Shown here: one piece after another, positions 35,888 to 39,117 of the stretch
How the letters are laid out: each line of letters begins with the position of its first letter
Numbering within the stretch: position 1 is the first letter of the stretch
From: PALSA-926 sp964476835
GTDB taxonomy: Bacteria; Pseudomonadota; Alphaproteobacteria; Micavibrionales; UBA2020
Assembly (NCBI GenBank): GCA_964476835.1
Contig: CAYZCE010000019.1
Coordinates: 1 to 39,117 of the forward strand
Direction: 5' to 3'
Length of the DNA: 39,117 nt
Position numbers and translations under genes: made by a program
Notes under the pieces: model-generated
What the model was told of the DNA's origin: nothing
What the model saw: the letters and a program-made list of their open reading frames with translations, nothing else
Database searches by the model: none

Positions 35888-37672
35888 ATGTCCCTGCCAA
35901 AAGCCTTCATGGATGAGCTGCGTGCGCGCGTGCCGTTGTCGGAAATCGTCGGCAAGCGCGTCAAGCTGACCCGCGCGGGGCGGGAGCATAAGGGCTGCTG
36001 TCCATTCCATAATGAAAAGACGCCGTCGTTCACGGTCAACGATGTGAAGGGGTTCTACCATTGCTTCGGCTGCGGGGCGCATGGGGATTCCATCGCCTTC
36101 CTGATGAACCATGACAACATGAGCTTCATGGACGCCATCGAGCAGCTGGCCTCGCTGGCCGGCATGCGCGTCCCCAAGCCGACGCCGGAGGACGAACAGA
36201 AGTACAAGCAGCAGGCCTCCCTCTACGACCTGATGGAGAAGGCCGCCAAGTGGTACGAAGCGCAGCTGGACGATCCGAAAAACAAGAAAATCATGCAATA
36301 TCTTGTGGATCGCGGGCTTTCTTTATCTACAATCAAAGCTTTCCGTCTCGGCTACTCCGGCAGTGACGAAGAAAACCTGAAAAAACATCTGCTTCAGAGT
36401 GGTTTTAAAAGTAAAGATTTAATCGCTGCCGGCCTCTTCAAGGAATCTACCCGCGACGCGAGCGAGGTTTACCCGTTCTTCCGCGCCCGGGTCATGTTCC
36501 CGGTGCAGGACTATCAGGGGCGGGTGGTCGCCTTCGGCGGCCGCGTGTTGCCTGAAACCCATGGCGGTCCGCCCGACAAGTCGGCGCCCAAGTACATCAA
36601 CTCGCCCGAGACGGAGATTTTCCACAAAGGCCATATGCTCTACGGCCTGTCGCGCGCCCGCAAGGCGATCGGCGACGGCGAGACGCCCATCGTGGTCGAA
36701 GGCTATATGGACGTGATCGCGCTGGCGCAGGCAGGTTTTGCCGCCGCCGTCGCGCCGCTTGGCACCGCCCTGACCGAGACACAGATTCAGGCGCTCTGGA
36801 AGGCGATGCCGGATGAGAACAAGACGCCCATCCTCTGCTTCGACGGCGACGCCGCTGGGCAGCGCGCGGCCAGCCGGTCGCTCGAGCGGGTATTGCCGAT
36901 CCTGAAACCCGACCATTCCGTCCGCTTCGCCTTCCTGACCGAGGCGAAGGACCCCGACGACCTCATCCGCACCCAAGGCGTGCCGGCCATGGAGCGCGTA
37001 CTGAAAAACGCGATCAGCCTGTTCGACATGCTGTGGACGGAAGAAGCGAAAGGCCGCGATTTGACGCAGCCCGAAGTCAAGGCGGGCTTCCGTTCCGGCC
37101 TCGAAAAGCGCGCCCGCATGATTGCCGACGGCGCGGTGCAGCAGTTCTTCCTTCACGAGATTAATCAAAAGATTAACGAGCTGTTCCTCACCCGCCGCAA
37201 GACCGAGGCGAAGGGGCGCGGGGGCGAAGCGGGCGGCAAGTTCAAGAAGAACGCGCCGGCGCCGGGCATCCATACGCCCTACCGCCCCAGCAGCGTCCGC
37301 ACGGCCGCCACGAAATCCACGCAGGCGCAGCAGCAGGAACGCGCGCGCATCCTGCTGGCGCTCATGATCCATTATCCCGAGCTGTATGACGAATTCGCCG
37401 AGAACCTCGGCACGATCCGCATGCAGAACGAAGATTATGACCATCTGCGCCAGGCGGTCATCGTTTTGCTTGGGGAACAAAATGATCTTGACTATCAAGC
37501 CGTTAAACAACATCTTAATGGGCTGGGTCACGGCAGGGCGCTCGATTCTCTCTTCGACGCCTCGCTCTACCTCCACGCGGGCTTTGCGCGGCCCGGCCAG
37601 GATCTTGAGACGGCGCGCCAAGCATGGCGCGATATCTGGGAGATCGGGTTCGTCAATCAAAGGACTGGATAA
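35888..37672 (+). CDS. dnaG: DNA primase
   Basis: Synthesises RNA primers for the replication fork, partnering the replicative helicase. The 594-residue product has the N-terminal CHC2 zinc finger with C38, H41, C59 and C62 (CCPFHNEKTPSF, FYHCFGCGAHGD), the catalytic core with FFRARVMFPVQDYQGRVVAFGGR, the TOPRIM domain (IVVEGYMDVIAL, CFDGDAAGQRA), and a C-terminal helicase-interaction region after a Lys/Gly-rich linker (about 435-475). MSLPKAFMDELRARVPLSEIVGKR is the standard start. rpoD follows nine bases later, a widely conserved pair. Confidence 0.96.
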   Translation: MSLPKAFMDELRARVPLSEIVGKRVKLTRAGREHKGCCPFHNEKTPSFTVNDVKGFYHCFGCGAHGDSIAFLMNHDNMSFMDAIEQLASLAGMRVPKPTPEDEQKYKQQASLYDLMEKAAKWYEAQLDDPKNKKIMQYLVDRGLSLSTIKAFRLGYSGSDEENLKKHLLQSGFKSKDLIAAGLFKESTRDASEVYPFFRARVMFPVQDYQGRVVAFGGRVLPETHGGPPDKSAPKYINSPETEIFHKGHMLYGLSRARKAIGDGETPIVVEGYMDVIALAQAGFAAAVAPLGTALTETQIQALWKAMPDENKTPILCFDGDAAGQRAASRSLERVLPILKPDHSVRFAFLTEAKDPDDLIRTQGVPAMERVLKNAISLFDMLWTEEAKGRDLTQPEVKAGFRSGLEKRARMIADGAVQQFFLHEINQKINELFLTRRKTEAKGRGGEAGGKFKKNAPAPGIHTPYRPSSVRTAATKSTQAQQQERARILLALMIHYPELYDEFAENLGTIRMQNEDYDHLRQAVIVLLGEQNDLDYQAVKQHLNGLGHGRALDSLFDASLYLHAGFARPGQDLETARQAWRDIWEIGFVNQRTG

Positions 37673-37681
37673 GGCTTTTAC

Positions 37682-39117
37682 ATGGTCGCCAAGGCAAACG
37701 AAGAAATCGTCGAGAACGAGAACGCGGAAGAGGCGGATGATACCGCGTCTCATGACGCGCTCGCCAAGACGGTCAAGAAGATCATCGCTAAAGGCAAGGA
37801 ACGCGGCTACGTCACCTATGACGAACTGAACCGCATGCTGCCCGCGGGCGAATTCACGTCCGAGCAGATCGACGAGACCATGTCGATGCTCGCCGACATC
37901 GGCATCAACCTTGTCGAGGAAGAGGCCGAAGGCGACGAAGAGGCCGAAAAGCCCGAAGCCGCGAGCGAAGACGAAGGCGACGCCGGCAACCTCGCTAAGG
38001 CCGACGTCGGCCGCACCGACGACCCCGTGCGCATGTACCTGCGCGAAATGGGCTCGGTCGAGCTGCTCTCGCGCGAAGGTGAAATCGCGATCGCGAAACG
38101 TATTGAGGCAGGCCGCGCGATGATGATCGGCGGCATCTGCGAAAGCCCGCTGACCATCCAGGCGATCATGACCTGGTATAAGGCGCTCGAAGGCGGCGAG
38201 ATGTTGCTGCGCGACATCATCGACCTCGAAGCGACTTACGGCGAAGGCGACCCCGAAGGCGGCGGCGCCGGCGGGTTCGAGGAAAAGAACAAAGCCATGC
38301 AGGCCGCCGTCGCGGAGAAGCTCGACAAGAAGGAAAAAGAGCGCGAGAAGGAAGAGGAGGCTCGCAAGAAGGCCGCCGCCAAGAAAGCGCGCAGCGAAGA
38401 CGACATCATCATCGAGGACGACCCCGTCAAGCCGCCAGAAGAAGACGGCGAAATGGACGAGACCAGCCTCTCCATGGCCGCGATGGAAGCGGAACTGAAG
38501 CCGCAAGTGATCGACACCTTCAAGCAGATCACCAAGGCCTATAAGAAGCTCGCCAAGATCCAGGAAGAGCGCCGCATCGCGCTGAAGGAAACCAAGGAAA
38601 TCCCGAAGCGCCTGCAGGATGGCTACCGCAAGTGCAAGATCGAACTGATCGACCTCATGCAGTCGGTGCGCCTGAACGTGCACCGCTCCGAACAGCTGAT
38701 CGACCAACTCTATTCGATGAACCGCAAGCTGGTCGGCTTCGAAGGCCAGATCATGCGCCTCGCAGTCGCCGCCGGCGTCAGCCGCGAAGGCTTCCTCGAG
38801 CAGTGGGGCAACGGTGCGGAAATCGACGCACGCTGGATGACCAAGGTCGCCAAGCTGACGACCAAGGGCTGGAAGAAGTTCGCCGAGAAGCACAAGGACG
38901 ACGTCAAGAACATCCGCGAAGACATCGAGAAGATCGCGGCCATCGCCGGCCTGCCGCTCATCGAGTTCAAGCGCATCGTCCACACCATCCAGAAGGGCGA
39001 GCGCGAAGCCGCCAAGGCCAAGAAGGAAATGGTCGAGGCCAACCTGCGTCTCGTCATCTCGATTGCCAAGAAATACACCAACCGCGGCCTGCAGTTCCTC
39101 GACCTCATCCAGGAAGG
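37682..39117 (+). CDS. rpoD: RNA polymerase primary sigma factor RpoD, N-terminal part (runs off the window edge)
   Basis: Housekeeping sigma factor that directs RNA polymerase to most promoters. The visible 478 residues cover region 1.1 (about 20-80: IIAKGKERGYVTYDELNRMLP), region 1.2 (DDPVRMYLREMGSVELLSREGEIAIAKRIE), the proteobacterial non-conserved region with highly charged stretches (KEKEREKEEEARKKAAAKKA), and the beginning of region 2 (EANLRLVISIAKKYTNRGLQFLDLIQE). It is cut in region 2, ahead of the -10 recognition residues. ATG 37682 lies nine bases after dnaG; co-transcription is likely. Confidence 0.96.
   Translation, partial: MVAKANEEIVENENAEEADDTASHDALAKTVKKIIAKGKERGYVTYDELNRMLPAGEFTSEQIDETMSMLADIGINLVEEEAEGDEEAEKPEAASEDEGDAGNLAKADVGRTDDPVRMYLREMGSVELLSREGEIAIAKRIEAGRAMMIGGICESPLTIQAIMTWYKALEGGEMLLRDIIDLEATYGEGDPEGGGAGGFEEKNKAMQAAVAEKLDKKEKEREKEEEARKKAAAKKARSEDDIIIEDDPVKPPEEDGEMDETSLSMAAMEAELKPQVIDTFKQITKAYKKLAKIQEERRIALKETKEIPKRLQDGYRKCKIELIDLMQSVRLNVHRSEQLIDQLYSMNRKLVGFEGQIMRLAVAAGVSREGFLEQWGNGAEIDARWMTKVAKLTTKGWKKFAEKHKDDVKNIREDIEKIAAIAGLPLIEFKRIVHTIQKGEREAAKAKKEMVEANLRLVISIAKKYTNRGLQFLDLIQE

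Noticed and set aside
36419..38983. A long minus-strand open frame (over 850 codons) opposite dnaG and rpoD
   Set aside because: Its composition (His/Arg/Leu/Asp-rich, no motifs) is that of an antisense shadow in GC-rich DNA, and dnaG and rpoD on the other strand are unambiguous.
1..39117. CRISPR arrays, prophage or insertion sequences
   Set aside because: No regularly spaced direct repeats, no integrase, transposase or phage structural gene is visible.

Overview
The window reads as a chromosomal segment of a GC-rich alphaproteobacterium. The evidence is gene order and family type: infA-maf-rng-tRNA-Phe, ruvCAB-ybgC-tolQRAB, a separate F0 operon with both b and b' subunits (atpI-B-E-F'-F), nadD-rsfS-rlmH-envC-ctpA-deacetylase-rppH, a short PutA without a DNA-binding domain, and dnaG directly followed by rpoD. 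No phage, plasmid, transposase or CRISPR array is visible. I cannot fix the genus; a deep-branching or Rhodospirillales/Micavibrionales-like lineage is only a guess.

Layout. 1-800: 5' end of mutS (minus) and tRNA-Lys. 835-5649: small ORF, dcd, murA, a minus-strand gene with a ribbon-helix-helix-like C-terminus, infA, maf, rng, tRNA-Phe. 5878-9950: cold-shock gene with terminator, rlmJ, ankyrin gene (minus), phhA, yebC and a small membrane protein. 9947-11585: two tandem paralogous genes of unknown function on the minus strand, splitting yebC from ruvC. 11754-19270: a long plus-strand series ruvC, an Mrr-type nuclease, ruvA, ruvB, an exported protein, ybgC, tolQ, tolR, tolA, tolB, mostly with overlapping stops and starts. 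19278-19353: palindromic repeat. 19374-28118: minus-strand series from putA down to rppH. 28255-32370: four translationally coupled plus-strand genes carrying five copies of one unrecognised domain. 32388-34744: F0 ATP synthase operon (minus). 34822-35701: palindromic repeat, terminator, carD (minus). 35888-39117: dnaG and the 5' part of rpoD.

Most genes are housekeeping: mismatch and recombination repair, cell envelope, translation and ribosome maturation, nucleotide and NAD metabolism, energy, replication and transcription. The accessory material is the more interesting part: (i) the five-copy domain cluster at 28255-32370, the best candidate for an undescribed system; (ii) an intact-looking Mrr nuclease embedded in ruvCAB; (iii) a ribbon-helix-helix-like gene whose promoter contains a palindrome (TAACGTTA) that recurs in the promoter of the tandem paralogs at 9947-11585, suggesting a small shared regulon; (iv) lysine/alanine-rich tails on RsfS and CarD. 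No stretch longer than about 230 bases lacks a gene or RNA.
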